Shown here piece after piece: positions 6,874 to 15,139 of a stretch of 32,321 nt of DNA. The notes beneath the pieces are model-generated. The model searched no databases. It saw only the letters and a list, made by a program, of their open reading frames with translations, and was not told the DNA's origin. How positions within the stretch are numbered: position 1 is the stretch's first letter; every line of letters starts with the position of its first letter. A program made the translations under genes and the position numbers. Source of the stretch: an uncultured Clostridia bacterium (lineage in GTDB: Bacteria > Bacillota > Clostridia > TANB77 > CAG-508); contig CALWZX010000003.1 of NCBI GenBank assembly GCA_944386125.1, positions 1 to 32,321 of the forward strand, read 5' to 3'.

Positions 6874-9285
6874 TGCTTTTCTTTTTTCTCTTATTTTTGT
6901 TATTGCTGTAAATAATAAATTGAATATAATAAAGTTGATTACGGTTAAACATAATATGTAGATAATTTCTTTTTTCATCATAGTAAATGGTACTATATTA
7001 AACCACCAGCTTAGTACAGTTGCTCCCAATATAAATAATAATGCTACAACCATACAAACTAATACTCTGAAACAAGAAAATGGCAATTTTTTGTGTTCGC
7101 TTTTCCTTGCTTTTGTCATTGTAATTAGTAACAACATTGCAGAAAAAGCTGTTGCTATAACACATAAACTTGGATAAATTTCATCACTAATTCTACCTTG
7201 TGTATGTAATATAGAGAGAATCAATATTCCTGTAATTACTGTAAAAGCTGTTGGAATAGACCTTCTTATAATATTTCTTAGAAAATTTCCTCGAATTCTT
7301 TCATGATTTGGTTCTAATGCTAATACAAAAGATGGGAAACCTATTGTACATACACTAATTAAACTTAATTGAACTGGCATAAATGGATATTCTTGCCCTA
7401 TTATAATAAACATGATAGCCATAACACTAGAATAGATAGTTTTAGTTAAGAACAACGAAGCGGAACGTTCTATATTATTAATGGTTCTTCTTCCTTCTGC
7501 TACTACTTGAGGCATGGATGCAAAATTAGAATCTAATAATACTAGCTGTGCTACATTTTTTGCAGCATCACTTCCATTTGCCATAACTATACTGCAATCC
7601 GATTCTTTTAATGCTAAAACATCATTTACACCATCACCCGTCATTGCTACTGTTCTTCCATTTTCTTTTAAACTCTGGATTAAAATTTTCTTTTGTGCTG
7701 GGGTAACCCTACCAAATATAGTATATTCTATAGCAGCCTTTTTCAATTCTTCTTCTGAAAGATGAGAAACATCTATATATTTTTCATAATGTTCTACTCC
7801 AGCTAAACTTGCAATTTTAGAAACAGTTATTGGATTATCTCCTGAAATAATTTTTATATCTACTCCCTGCTCTCTAAAATACTCTAAAGTCTTTTTAGCT
7901 TCTTTTCTAATTTTATCTGTAATGAATATAAAGCCAATAACTTCCATTTGCTCTGGTAAGTTGTTCTTCTTAAGTTCTTCTTTGGTATATACTAAACACA
8001 TAACTCGATAGTTAGAAACATATTTTTCTATTTGTATTTGATAATTTTTATAACTTTCTTTTAATATAAATTCTGGAGCTCCCATAATATAGGAACCTTG
8101 ATTTTCAAAAGTAATACCAGACCATTTTGTTTTAGAAGAAAAGGGAATTTTTATTTTTGCCCTAAATACTTCTTTTGGTTCTTTAAAATACTCTCGAATT
8201 GCTTCAATCGTTTGATTATTATCTGTAGATGCTTTTCCTATATTTGCTAAAATATTATATATTTCTTCTGGCGTCCTATTTTCTGCAACAAAATCTTTTA
8301 CTTCCATTTTTCCTTCTGTTAAAGTTCCTGTTTTATCAAGGCAAAGAGTATCTACCCTTGCTAATGTTTCAATACAATATAATTCTTGTACTAAAACTTT
8401 TCTTCTAGAAAGCCTAATAACACTTACAGCAAGTACTGTACTGGTTAGTAATACTAATCCTTCTGGTATCATTCCTATAATTGCTGCTACTGATTTTAAA
8501 ATTGCTTCTTTCACCGTTGCTTCTGGAACTTGCAATTGATTCCAAAATAAAATTAATCCGATAGGAATAATTGCTATAGATAAAATACGAATAATTTTAT
8601 TTAAAGAAATCATAATTTCTGATTTTACTTTTTTTACGTATTTTGCTCCTTTAGAAATTTGTGCTGTATAATTTTCTTCTCCTACATGTTCTACTTTCGC
8701 CTTACAAATTCCACTTACAATAAAACTACCTGATAATAGCATTTCTCCTTTTGTTTTAGTAATAGCATTTGGCTCCCCTGTAATAAAAGATTCATCTACT
8801 TCTACTTCTCCTTCTTGTACAATACTATCAGTTGCAATTTGATCTCCTGTTTGAAAAATCACTATGTCATCTAAAACAATTTCTTCTATGTCAATTTCTT
8901 GCTTTTTTCCATCACGAATCACTTTTGCTTTAGATTGTGCTAAAATAGATAATTTATCTATTACTCTTTTAGAATGAATTTCTTGAATTGTACTAATTGC
9001 TGTATTGATAATAGCTATTAGCAAGAAGGTCATATTTTTGTAAGATCCAGTAGCAAAAATAAGAAATCCTAAAATAAGGTTCAATATATTAAAAAGTGTT
9101 ATAAAATTTTCTTGTAATATTTGTTTAATAGATTTTGTTGGTACTTCATGATTATGATTCACTAAATTTTCTGTTTTTCTTTGTTGTACTTGTTCGTTAG
9201 TAAGACCAATTTCTATATTAGGTTTATACCTTTCTTCTTTCAAATTTCTTCGTTCCTTTCCCTTTATTGTTTTGTATTCTAGCAT
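6856..9285 (-). CDS. Cation-translocating P-type ATPase, CtpE-like
   Basis: The 809-aa protein is a P-type ion pump. The phosphorylation motif DKTGT is at residues 317-321, the actuator TGEP at 169-172, and the hinge motif TGDGVND lies in the second half. Helix 4 has IPEGL (273-277), not the CPC of heavy-metal pumps or the PEAL typical of many Ca2+ pumps. This PEGL form and the overall order resemble the CtpE group, reported to move Ca2+ in mycobacteria; Ca2+ or Mg2+ is my best guess. No N-terminal metal-binding CXXC is present. The ATG at 9285 has no clear ribosome site. A TTG at 9243 has AAGGA 10 nt upstream and may be the true start. It lies 40 bp after trmB and is possibly cotranscribed. 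Confidence 0.85.
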   Translation of the reverse strand: MLEYKTIKGKERRNLKEERYKPNIEIGLTNEQVQQRKTENLVNHNHEVPTKSIKQILQENFITLFNILNLILGFLIFATGSYKNMTFLLIAIINTAISTIQEIHSKRVIDKLSILAQSKAKVIRDGKKQEIDIEEIVLDDIVIFQTGDQIATDSIVQEGEVEVDESFITGEPNAITKTKGEMLLSGSFIVSGICKAKVEHVGEENYTAQISKGAKYVKKVKSEIMISLNKIIRILSIAIIPIGLILFWNQLQVPEATVKEAILKSVAAIIGMIPEGLVLLTSTVLAVSVIRLSRRKVLVQELYCIETLARVDTLCLDKTGTLTEGKMEVKDFVAENRTPEEIYNILANIGKASTDNNQTIEAIREYFKEPKEVFRAKIKIPFSSKTKWSGITFENQGSYIMGAPEFILKESYKNYQIQIEKYVSNYRVMCLVYTKEELKKNNLPEQMEVIGFIFITDKIRKEAKKTLEYFREQGVDIKIISGDNPITVSKIASLAGVEHYEKYIDVSHLSEEELKKAAIEYTIFGRVTPAQKKILIQSLKENGRTVAMTGDGVNDVLALKESDCSIVMANGSDAAKNVAQLVLLDSNFASMPQVVAEGRRTINNIERSASLFLTKTIYSSVMAIMFIIIGQEYPFMPVQLSLISVCTIGFPSFVLALEPNHERIRGNFLRNIIRRSIPTAFTVITGILILSILHTQGRISDEIYPSLCVIATAFSAMLLLITMTKARKSEHKKLPFSCFRVLVCMVVALLFILGATVLSWWFNIVPFTMMKKEIIYILCLTVINFIIFNLLFTAITKIREKRKANPMLK

Positions 9286-9325
9286 AGTTTATATGTATTT
9301 TCAATAATTCTTACAAAAGTGAAAG

Positions 9326-9997
9326 TTAGCTTTTTACTTCTTTTCGTTTTGCTATTACGGCCTTAATTTTTATTCCTTGTTCCATAAACATTTTTTCGTG
9401 TTCTGTCTGTATATTATCCCAAAAGTTTTCTTCATTTTCTAAATCATATGTCTTTTTAATAATCTCAAAACCTTTATCCTGAAAATAAAAAAAGCTATCT
9501 GCAAAGAGTTCATCATCGTCTGTTTTAAAATAAATTTCTCCGTCATCTACTAAGAATTCTTTATATTTTTCTAGTTGTCTTCTGTGAGTTAATCTTTTCT
9601 TTTTATGCTTTCCCTTTGGCCATGGATTACAAAAATTAATATAAATTCTTTCTACCCTATCTTCCTTTCCTAATATCATGCCAATTCTTTCAATATCCCA
9701 CCTTGTTAGATATACATTTTCAATTTCTAAATTTGCTTCTTGATAAACAGCATCTATATTTCTTTTTGCTAATCCTAACATAGCATCTACCATATCAATG
9801 GCTAAATAATTAATTTGTTTATTTTTCGATGCTAATTGTGCAATAAAACTACCTTTTCCACATCCTAATTCTAAATGAAATGGAGCCTCATTTTTATATA
9901 GAGTTCTCCACTTATTTTTATATAATTCTGGTTCATCAATATAAAATTTACTTGCTTCTAATTCTGGCCTTGCCCATGGTTTAAAACGTATTCTCAT
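9326..9997 (-). CDS. trmB: tRNA (guanine-N7-)-methyltransferase
   Basis: The 223-aa product uses S-adenosylmethionine to make m7G46 in the tRNA variable loop. The AdoMet site is HLELGCGKGSFI near residue 42, and the family signature NFCNPWPKGKHKKKR with RRQ and the downstream FKTDDDELF are all present. This places it in the single-chain bacterial TrmB (TrmB/Trm8) family. AAGGATGG precedes the ATG. It may share a transcript with the P-type ATPase 40 bp downstream, though the two functions are unrelated. Confidence 0.95.
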   Translation of the reverse strand: MRIRFKPWARPELEASKFYIDEPELYKNKWRTLYKNEAPFHLELGCGKGSFIAQLASKNKQINYLAIDMVDAMLGLAKRNIDAVYQEANLEIENVYLTRWDIERIGMILGKEDRVERIYINFCNPWPKGKHKKKRLTHRRQLEKYKEFLVDDGEIYFKTDDDELFADSFFYFQDKGFEIIKKTYDLENEENFWDNIQTEHEKMFMEQGIKIKAVIAKRKEVKS

Positions 9998-10090
9998 ATT
10001 TTTCCATCCTTTACTATTTTATTCGATTTATTATACCATATATTTTTAGCCATGACCATGGATTTATAAAAAATTTTTATCATTCACCTA

Positions 10091-10119
10091 TTTACTTTTT
10101 TTTCCAATTGTGATATACT
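10091..10119 (+). promoter_or_regulatory. Promoter of the structured 10.1-10.4 kb unit
   Basis: TTTACT at 10091-10096, a 17-bp spacer, and TATACT at 10114-10119 preceded by TGA form a good sigma-A promoter with an extended -10. The start point should fall near 10126. Confidence 0.7.
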
Positions 10120-10152
10120 AAAAATTACCAATTACAAAGGAGGTAAATACCT

Positions 10153-10326
10153 ATGCACACTAATAGCACCCCTTCAGCAATTGCGGGGTACAACCAGGCT
10201 TCTTTAGCAAGAAGGATTTCCAAATTAGGAATAGCCTACTTCTCAGAGGATATTGCTCCCTCTGAGAAAGCAATCATAAAGGCTATTCTCAAAGGAAATA
10301 CCTTAGAGAGTATTCAGAGAAGTTAA
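10153..10326 (+). CDS. Possible 57-aa small protein overlapping the structured RNA
   Basis: An ATG 8 nt after AAAGGAGGT opens a 57-aa frame (begins MHTNSTPSAIAGYNQ, ends TLESIQRS). The ribosome site favours translation. Against it, the codons (GCG, GGG, CCC, TCC, CTC) are ones the neighbouring genes avoid, and the whole frame is covered by long paired stems, which is expected if the RNA structure is what is selected. I do not recognise the peptide. There is no signal peptide, membrane segment or Cys motif. Confidence 0.35.
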   Translation: MHTNSTPSAIAGYNQASLARRISKLGIAYFSEDIAPSEKAIIKAILKGNTLESIQRS

Positions 10327-10333
10327 CAAAGGA

Positions 10334-10366
10334 AAACCACCATTTTTTACAAATTTGGTGGTTTTT
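10334..10366 (+). terminator. Terminator of the structured unit
   Basis: AAACCACCA (10334-10342) and TGGTGGTTT (10356-10364) form a perfect 9-bp stem followed by T residues. On the other strand it could also close the oxidoreductase gene entering from the right. Confidence 0.88.
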
Positions 10367-10375
10367 CCTTATATA

Positions 10376-11458
10376 TTAATCTTGAACATATTCATTTAGA
10401 GGTTTTACTCTATATTGTAATTCTGCTAATTTATCTGTACTTACATATCCTGGCCTTCCATTAATAACATCTGGTATTCTATTAACAATTGTTGCACAAG
10501 TAAGTTCAACTGTATTTGGTCTAGATACTACTATTGTAGTATTTGGCTCTCCTTCTATTGTCCATTCATTTTTATCATAATCTTCTGGTGCATATACCTT
10601 TCCAATGCATTGAGATTCTATCGTAATCCCTTCTTGTGTGGTTGTTGTAACTACTGCACTCATTCCTGTTGCATCTCCTGATTTTACAGTCATTCCTAAT
10701 GTTGATGAAGCTATATCTCCATTATGTGTTTGTGGCACACATTTTTGTGTTTGTGATGTTACTGTTAGCCCTAACTTTGAACAAAGCCATCCATTAACAT
10801 TCCACATATAAGATGGGGCATATTCTCCGCTATTAATTATTTTTTGTCTTTCTTCATCACTCATTCTATCAATAGAAGCAATTTTTTTATCAAACTCTTC
10901 TAAAGTAAGACCTGCTCCATGTGCCTCAGCTAAAGCAATTCCATAGTCTTCTACATTATAAGAAGAACTTCCTGTAATTTTAGTGATTTTATGAGTTGAA
11001 GCAGCAATTGCAGAAATTAATTCTCCCCAATAAATATCTTGATATCCACTTCCTACTATTGTACATCCATTTTCTTTAGCTAGTGTATCTATTTTTTCTG
11101 TTAGTGTTGGATTAGAATTAAATGGGAAAAATGCTTCTTCACAAGTAGAAATAGCATTGATTCCTAGTTTTGCACATAGCATAAAAGCATCTTCTATGTC
11201 TTTTAGCAAGCTCATTGTAGTAACTATAACAATATCTGGCTCTACTTTTTTTAATAATTCCTCTGCATCTTTTGCATCTGTAATAGTTACTCCTTTATGT
11301 TCTCCTCCCATAACTTGACTAATGTCTTTTCCTATTACTTTTGGGTTTACATCAATTGCTCCTACAATTTCGCCACCCTTTTCATAAACGTATCTCATGG
11401 TGTAAACAGCCATTTTTCCTGTACCATATTGTACAACTCTTACTGGTCTTTTCATCAT
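10376..11458 (-). CDS. NAD(P)-dependent 2,4-diaminopentanoate dehydrogenase-family protein
   Basis: A Rossmann-fold oxidoreductase of about 360 aa. The dinucleotide-binding segment is VRVVQYGTGKMA at the N-terminus, followed by VGAIDVNPKVIGKDI, a pattern shared with dihydrodipicolinate reductase and with 2,4-diaminopentanoate dehydrogenase (DAPDH). The length and the C-terminal region fit the DAPDH group, which oxidatively deaminates 2,4-diaminopentanoate in clostridial ornithine fermentation. The other ornithine-pathway genes are not nearby, so the substrate may differ (another amine). An ATG exists at 11464 but lies too close to the GGAAG site. The ATG at 11458 is better spaced, with a second ATG at 11455. 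Confidence 0.72.
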   Translation of the reverse strand: MMKRPVRVVQYGTGKMAVYTMRYVYEKGGEIVGAIDVNPKVIGKDISQVMGGEHKGVTITDAKDAEELLKKVEPDIVIVTTMSLLKDIEDAFMLCAKLGINAISTCEEAFFPFNSNPTLTEKIDTLAKENGCTIVGSGYQDIYWGELISAIAASTHKITKITGSSSYNVEDYGIALAEAHGAGLTLEEFDKKIASIDRMSDEERQKIINSGEYAPSYMWNVNGWLCSKLGLTVTSQTQKCVPQTHNGDIASSTLGMTVKSGDATGMSAVVTTTTQEGITIESQCIGKVYAPEDYDKNEWTIEGEPNTTIVVSRPNTVELTCATIVNRIPDVINGRPGYVSTDKLAELQYRVKPLNEYVQD

Positions 11459-11527
11459 ATGCATCTTCCTTTCTTTTTTAATATATATATAAGTATTCCT
11501 ATATATTACAAATTTATACTTTTGTTT

Positions 11528-12193
11528 TTAAATTGTAGGAGGATTTTCAAATAAACCTACAATAGCATTATATAATACTGTAACAATATTTATTATTAAA
11601 TCTACTATAACTTTTATTGCTATATTTCCCTCGTAAATACTGATTAACCATTCACGTGTTGGAGGTATTACCCATAATACTGCAATTATTACTATCAAAA
11701 TTCCAATAACTAAAAGTAAGTTTAATGTTTTTTTCCATGTCCATTTTTCTTTAATTCTATATCCTAAACTTCTTAAATAATCATAGTAAGCATTTTGTTG
11801 CTGCTCATTAATTTGTTGTTGCATTTTTTGTTGCTCTCTTGCAACTCTTTCATACTCTTTTCTAAATTGCTCTTGATAATAAGCATCTTGTTGTATTTGA
11901 TTTTGCTGTATATTTTGAGATTGCTCATATATTTTATTTTGTTCTTCTATTTTTCTTTGCAATTCCCTTTTCTCTTCATTTGCTAATTCTTGGTCATATT
12001 TTGCTCTTTTATTAGCATCTGACAATATTTCATAAGCTTCATTAATCTCCTGCATTTTTTGTTTAGCCAATTCTTTATATTGTTCTTCTTGTAAATCTGG
12101 ATGATATTTTTTAGCTAATACTTTATATGCCTTTTCTATTATTTCTTGAGAAGCTTTTGGATTGACTTCTAAAATTTCATAGTATTTTTTCAT
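11528..12193 (-). CDS. Membrane-anchored J-domain protein
   Basis: The 221-aa protein begins with a J-domain (residues 1-68) containing the essential HPD at 31-33 and the [17 protein letters not shown] helix, so it should stimulate a DnaK-type Hsp70. A Gln/Glu-rich, probably coiled segment spans about 70-135. A strong transmembrane helix lies at 156-176, and a second hydrophobic stretch at about 188-213. It lacks the Gly/Phe and zinc regions of true DnaJ, so it is a specialised membrane co-chaperone, not dnaJ itself. AGAGGG precedes the ATG. Its client is unknown. There is no functional link to its neighbours. Confidence 0.85.
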   Translation of the reverse strand: MKKYYEILEVNPKASQEIIEKAYKVLAKKYHPDLQEEQYKELAKQKMQEINEAYEILSDANKRAKYDQELANEEKRELQRKIEEQNKIYEQSQNIQQNQIQQDAYYQEQFRKEYERVAREQQKMQQQINEQQQNAYYDYLRSLGYRIKEKWTWKKTLNLLLVIGILIVIIAVLWVIPPTREWLISIYEGNIAIKVIVDLIINIVTVLYNAIVGLFENPPTI

Positions 12194-12272
12194 TGTTCCC
12201 TCTTTTATTCAAATTTTCTAGGTAAATTATATCATTTCTCTATAAAAAAGCATAGTATTTTTTGTAAAATTA

Positions 12273-12281
12273 TGATATAAT
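12273..12281 (+). promoter_or_regulatory. Extended -10 promoter of the DUF4364 gene
   Basis: TGATATAAT (TG-N-TATAAT) lies about 15 bp before the AAGGAG ribosome site. No good -35 is seen 17 bp upstream, as is common for extended -10 promoters. Confidence 0.5.
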
Positions 12282-12309
12282 GTTTCAAAATCAATAAGGA
12301 GTGATAATT

Positions 12310-12861
12310 TTGAAATTAACATCTGACAACGAAACCTTAGCCGAAAATAAGGTATTAATATTATATATTTTAAATAAAATTGGAAAACCAATTTCTAATG
12401 ATGCACTTCTTAACTTAGTGCTTGCTGTAACAGATATGAATTATTTTTATTTTCAACAATTTTTACTTGATTTATTAGAAAATGGTTATATTATTAATTA
12501 TGTAAAAGACGATCATAGTTTTTATGATATTACTAAATTTGGTAAAGAAACCTTAGAACTTACACAAAATATCTTACCTGGTATTATTAAGTTACGTGTA
12601 GATAGTAATTTTAAAAATGAGTTAGAAACCTTTGAAGAAGAGCACTCTATTATAGCAGAATATACTCCTCGTAGTGAAGATTATTTCACAGTAAGTTGTA
12701 AAATTATTGAACATAATGATACTATTTTTGAAGTAAAAACTTTTGCCGGCTCTCGTGAACAAGCAAAAGAGATTGTAGAAAATTGGAAGAATCATGCTAA
12801 TGAAATTTATCCTGAAATTTTAAATATTTTAACCAAAAAGCAAAAAGAAAGCAATTCTTAA
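12310..12861 (+). CDS. DUF4364 family protein
   Basis: The product is about 183 aa, with an N-terminal region like a winged helix (LAENKVLILYILNKIGKPISNDALLN, then ENGYI and the YDITKFGKETL strand-helix) and a C-terminal alpha/beta part (VSCKIIEHNDTIFEVKTFAGSREQA). This is the DUF4364 arrangement found across Clostridia. The winged-helix look suggests DNA binding, but no function is established. A GTG at 12301 overlaps the AAGGAG itself. The TTG at 12310 is 8 nt after it and is the likely start. The 3' end overlaps the terminator hairpin. Confidence 0.82.
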   Translation: MKLTSDNETLAENKVLILYILNKIGKPISNDALLNLVLAVTDMNYFYFQQFLLDLLENGYIINYVKDDHSFYDITKFGKETLELTQNILPGIIKLRVDSNFKNELETFEEEHSIIAEYTPRSEDYFTVSCKIIEHNDTIFEVKTFAGSREQAKEIVENWKNHANEIYPEILNILTKKQKESNS

Positions 12862-12875
12862 GATTGCTTTCTTTT
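12843..12875. terminator. Terminator at the DUF4364 / proS convergence
   Basis: GAAAGCAAT (12847-12855) and ATTGCTTTC (12863-12871) pair perfectly with a 7-nt loop. AAAA and TTTT flank the stem, so it can work in both directions. The DUF4364 stop codon is in the loop. Confidence 0.85.
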
Positions 12876-12896
12876 GCTTCCTTATTCATGTGTATT

Positions 12897-14333
12897 TTAA
12901 TATTGTCTTCCCCAAACTACCATATGCTTTGCTGGTTTTCCACAGCATACACAAGTGTCTGATATATGTTCTTCTTTAAATGGAATACATCTTGATTTTG
13001 CTCCTGTTGCATTTTTGATTTTTTCTTCACATGCAGCATCACCACACCACATAGCTTTAATGTACCCTTGGTTTTCATTTAAATTTTTCTCAAATTCTTG
13101 CATACTTGTTGCTATAGTTGTTTTTTCTGCTACTCTTTTTTCGCATTCTTGGTACATAGACTGATGAATAGATTCTAAAACTTCTCCTAATTTTTCTTTT
13201 AGATTTTGTAATGGTACTTCTATTTTTTCTTGATTATCTCTTCTTACTATAATACATTTTTCTTCTTGTATATCACGTGGTCCTATTTCAATTCTTACTG
13301 GTACTCCCTTCATTTCCCAATCATTAAATTTATATCCAGGTGAAACATGATCCCTTACATCTATTTCCATTCTAAAATTTTCTTGTAAATCATTGTATAT
13401 TTCTTGTGCTTTTTCTTTTACTCCTTCTTTATGCATAGCAATTGGTACAATTACAGCTTGAATTGGTGCTACTCTTGGTGGTAATTTTAATCCTCTATTA
13501 TCTCCATGTGCCATAATAACAGCTCCAATTAACCTAGTACTAATTCCCCAAGATGTTTGATATGCATATTCTTCTTTTCCTTCTCTATTTTGAAAAGTTA
13601 CATGAAAAGGTTTTGTAAAGTTTTGACCAAAATAATGGGATGTTCCAGCTTGTAATGCTCTACCATCATGCATTAATGTCTCTACTGTATATGTTGCCTC
13701 TGCTCCTGCAAATTTTTCGCTTTCTGTTTTAATTCCTCTTAATACAGGTATTGCCAATAAATTTTCAATAACATCTGCATAAATTTCTAGCATCTGCATT
13801 GTTCTTTCTTCTGCTTCTTTTGCTGTTTCATGAATTGTATGACCCTCTTGCCATAAAAATTCTCTTGAACGTAGAAACGGTCTTGTTTCTTTTTCCCATC
13901 TTAATACACTACACCATTGATTATATACAAAAGGTAAATCTCTCCATGATTTTAACCATTTTGCATATAGGGTTGAAAAGATTGTTTCTGAAGTAGGTCT
14001 AACACAGAGTCTTTCTTCTAATTCTTCTTCCCCTCCTTGTGTTACCCATGCTACTTCTGGTGCAAATCCTTTTACATGGTCTTTTTCTTTATTTAATAAG
14101 CTTTCTGGAATAAGCACTGGAAAGTATACATTTTTTACTCCTGACTTTTTAAACTTTTCATCTGTATAATTTTTTATATTTTCCCAAATAGCATATCCAT
14201 ATGGTTTAATAGCAATAAAACCTTTTGTTTCTGTATAATCTGCAAGCTCTGCTTTCAAAACAATATCTGTATACCATTTTGCAAAATCTTCTTCTATATT
14301 CGTTATTTCCTTTACATATTCTTGATTACTCAA
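12897..14333 (-). CDS. proS: Prolyl-tRNA synthetase, archaeal/eukaryotic-type (ProRS)
   Basis: A class II aminoacyl-tRNA synthetase that charges tRNA-Pro. It has the short form without the bacterial editing insertion: YFPVLIPES, then CVRPTSETIF and LRWEKETRPFLRSREFLWQEGHT (motif 2 region), an anticodon-binding domain, and a C-terminal zinc-like domain with CGDAAC, SRC and CVCCGK, ending in the typical Tyr (GRQY). An in-frame ATG at 14351 exists, but AAGGAGG lies inside that extension, 8 nt before a TTG at 14333. That gives a 478-aa product starting (M)SNQEYVKEI, like other family members, and an 8-nt overlap with the end of scpB. Translational coupling with scpB is likely. Confidence 0.95.
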   Translation of the reverse strand: MSNQEYVKEITNIEEDFAKWYTDIVLKAELADYTETKGFIAIKPYGYAIWENIKNYTDEKFKKSGVKNVYFPVLIPESLLNKEKDHVKGFAPEVAWVTQGGEEELEERLCVRPTSETIFSTLYAKWLKSWRDLPFVYNQWCSVLRWEKETRPFLRSREFLWQEGHTIHETAKEAEERTMQMLEIYADVIENLLAIPVLRGIKTESEKFAGAEATYTVETLMHDGRALQAGTSHYFGQNFTKPFHVTFQNREGKEEYAYQTSWGISTRLIGAVIMAHGDNRGLKLPPRVAPIQAVIVPIAMHKEGVKEKAQEIYNDLQENFRMEIDVRDHVSPGYKFNDWEMKGVPVRIEIGPRDIQEEKCIIVRRDNQEKIEVPLQNLKEKLGEVLESIHQSMYQECEKRVAEKTTIATSMQEFEKNLNENQGYIKAMWCGDAACEEKIKNATGAKSRCIPFKEEHISDTCVCCGKPAKHMVVWGRQY

Positions 14334-14964
14334 TTTTCTCTCCTCCTTCATTTTTTATGTCCTCATCATATTCTTCTTGTACCCTTACGGGTTCTGGAGC
14401 CTCTTTTTGTTGTTCTTCTAATATATCATCAATAACTATTTGTTGATTTTCATCTAATTTATATCTTGGAAGTTCTGGTAGTTCTTCTAAACTAGAAAAT
14501 CCAAACATTTTAAAGAATTCGTCTGTTACACAATAAGTGGTTGGCTTTCCTGGAGCATCTAACTTTCCAGCTTCTTGTATTAAATTAAAATCTAATAATT
14601 TATAAATGGTTCCGTCTGAGTTAACTCCTCGAATAGATTCTATTTCTGCTCTTGTAATTTTAGGATTATACGCAATAATAGATAAAGTTTCCAATGCTGC
14701 ATTAGATAAATTAGGTTTACTTCTCTTATCTAATATAGGATAAATATATTCATAAAACTGGCTATTCGTTACCATTTGATAGCCATCTTCTACTTTAATA
14801 ATTTCTATTCCCTTATTTTTATAATCTTCCCTTAAGGATTCCATTATATGAATCAAGTCTTCTTGTGATATTTCTAAAGCAGACATAAGTTCTGTTATTT
14901 TTACTACCCTCCCTGTTGCAAAAAGAATAGCCTCTACTGCTGCTTTTATTTTTTCGATTTCCAT
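14326..14964 (-). CDS. scpB: Segregation and condensation protein B (ScpB)
   Basis: The 212-aa kleisin-associated subunit binds ScpA and the Smc ATPase for chromosome condensation and segregation. It has two winged-helix domains: KAAVEAILFATGRVV near the start, and ALETLSIIAYNPKITRAEIE with IRGVNSDGTIYKLLDFNLI in the middle, which are family hallmarks. An acidic, Glu-rich tail follows from about residue 170. GAGGAAG precedes the ATG. scpA, the usual partner upstream, is absent, and the gene is instead fused in an operon with proS by a short overlap. Confidence 0.94.
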   Translation of the reverse strand: MEIEKIKAAVEAILFATGRVVKITELMSALEISQEDLIHIMESLREDYKNKGIEIIKVEDGYQMVTNSQFYEYIYPILDKRSKPNLSNAALETLSIIAYNPKITRAEIESIRGVNSDGTIYKLLDFNLIQEAGKLDAPGKPTTYCVTDEFFKMFGFSSLEELPELPRYKLDENQQIVIDDILEEQQKEAPEPVRVQEEYDEDIKNEGGEKIE

Positions 14965-15065
14965 ATTTGCTTCCTCTTCTCTTATTTTTCCCCTTTATTA
15001 TATTAAATTTTTTTGAATTATACAAGTCAATTACTATATTTTTCAGTATAAACAGATATTTTTTT

Positions 15066-15090
15066 ACCAGAGAATAAAAATTTCTCTGGT
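15066..15090. other. Hairpin downstream of the pilin-like gene
   Basis: ACCAGAGAA and TTCTCTGGT pair perfectly over 9 bp with a 7-nt loop. On the minus strand, A residues follow, not T, so it is not a classical terminator for the gene ending at 15140. It could be a 3' stabilising stem. Confidence 0.45.
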
Positions 15091-15139
15091 AATTGGTATT
15101 TTTTATTATTTAACAAATTATCTAATTTTGTTAGTTTTA

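Larger units (their letters stand above)
10126..10370 (+). ncRNA. Candidate structured RNA of about 240 nt (family not identified)
   Basis: The unit has its own promoter and terminator and is clearly more GC-rich (about 41% over 10153-10326) than the flanking genes. It contains nested perfect stems: AAGG+ATTTCC (10212-10221) with GGAAAT-a-CCTT (10294-10304, one bulge); GAATAGCC (10229-10236) with GGCTATTC (10281-10288); TTCTCAGAGG (10240-10249) with CCTCTGAGAA (10259-10268). Two more hairpins lie upstream: ACCCC/GGGGT (10168-10172/10185-10189) and CTTCTT-tagc-AAGAAG (10199-10214). An AGGT-aaat-ACCT hairpin overlaps the ribosome-like site. This is what a conserved structured RNA in an AT-rich genome looks like. 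Candidate families to test are the raiA-motif RNA of Firmicutes and 6S RNA; I cannot confirm either. A 57-aa ORF overlaps, so a dual coding/RNA role is possible. Confidence 0.6.

Noticed and set aside
14819-15025. 68-aa minus-strand frame near the scpB start
   Set aside because: A shadow frame of scpB and its leader with no ribosome site and unnatural composition.
15066-15090. Terminator for the pilin-like gene
   Set aside because: The stem is perfect, but A residues, not T, follow on the needed strand.
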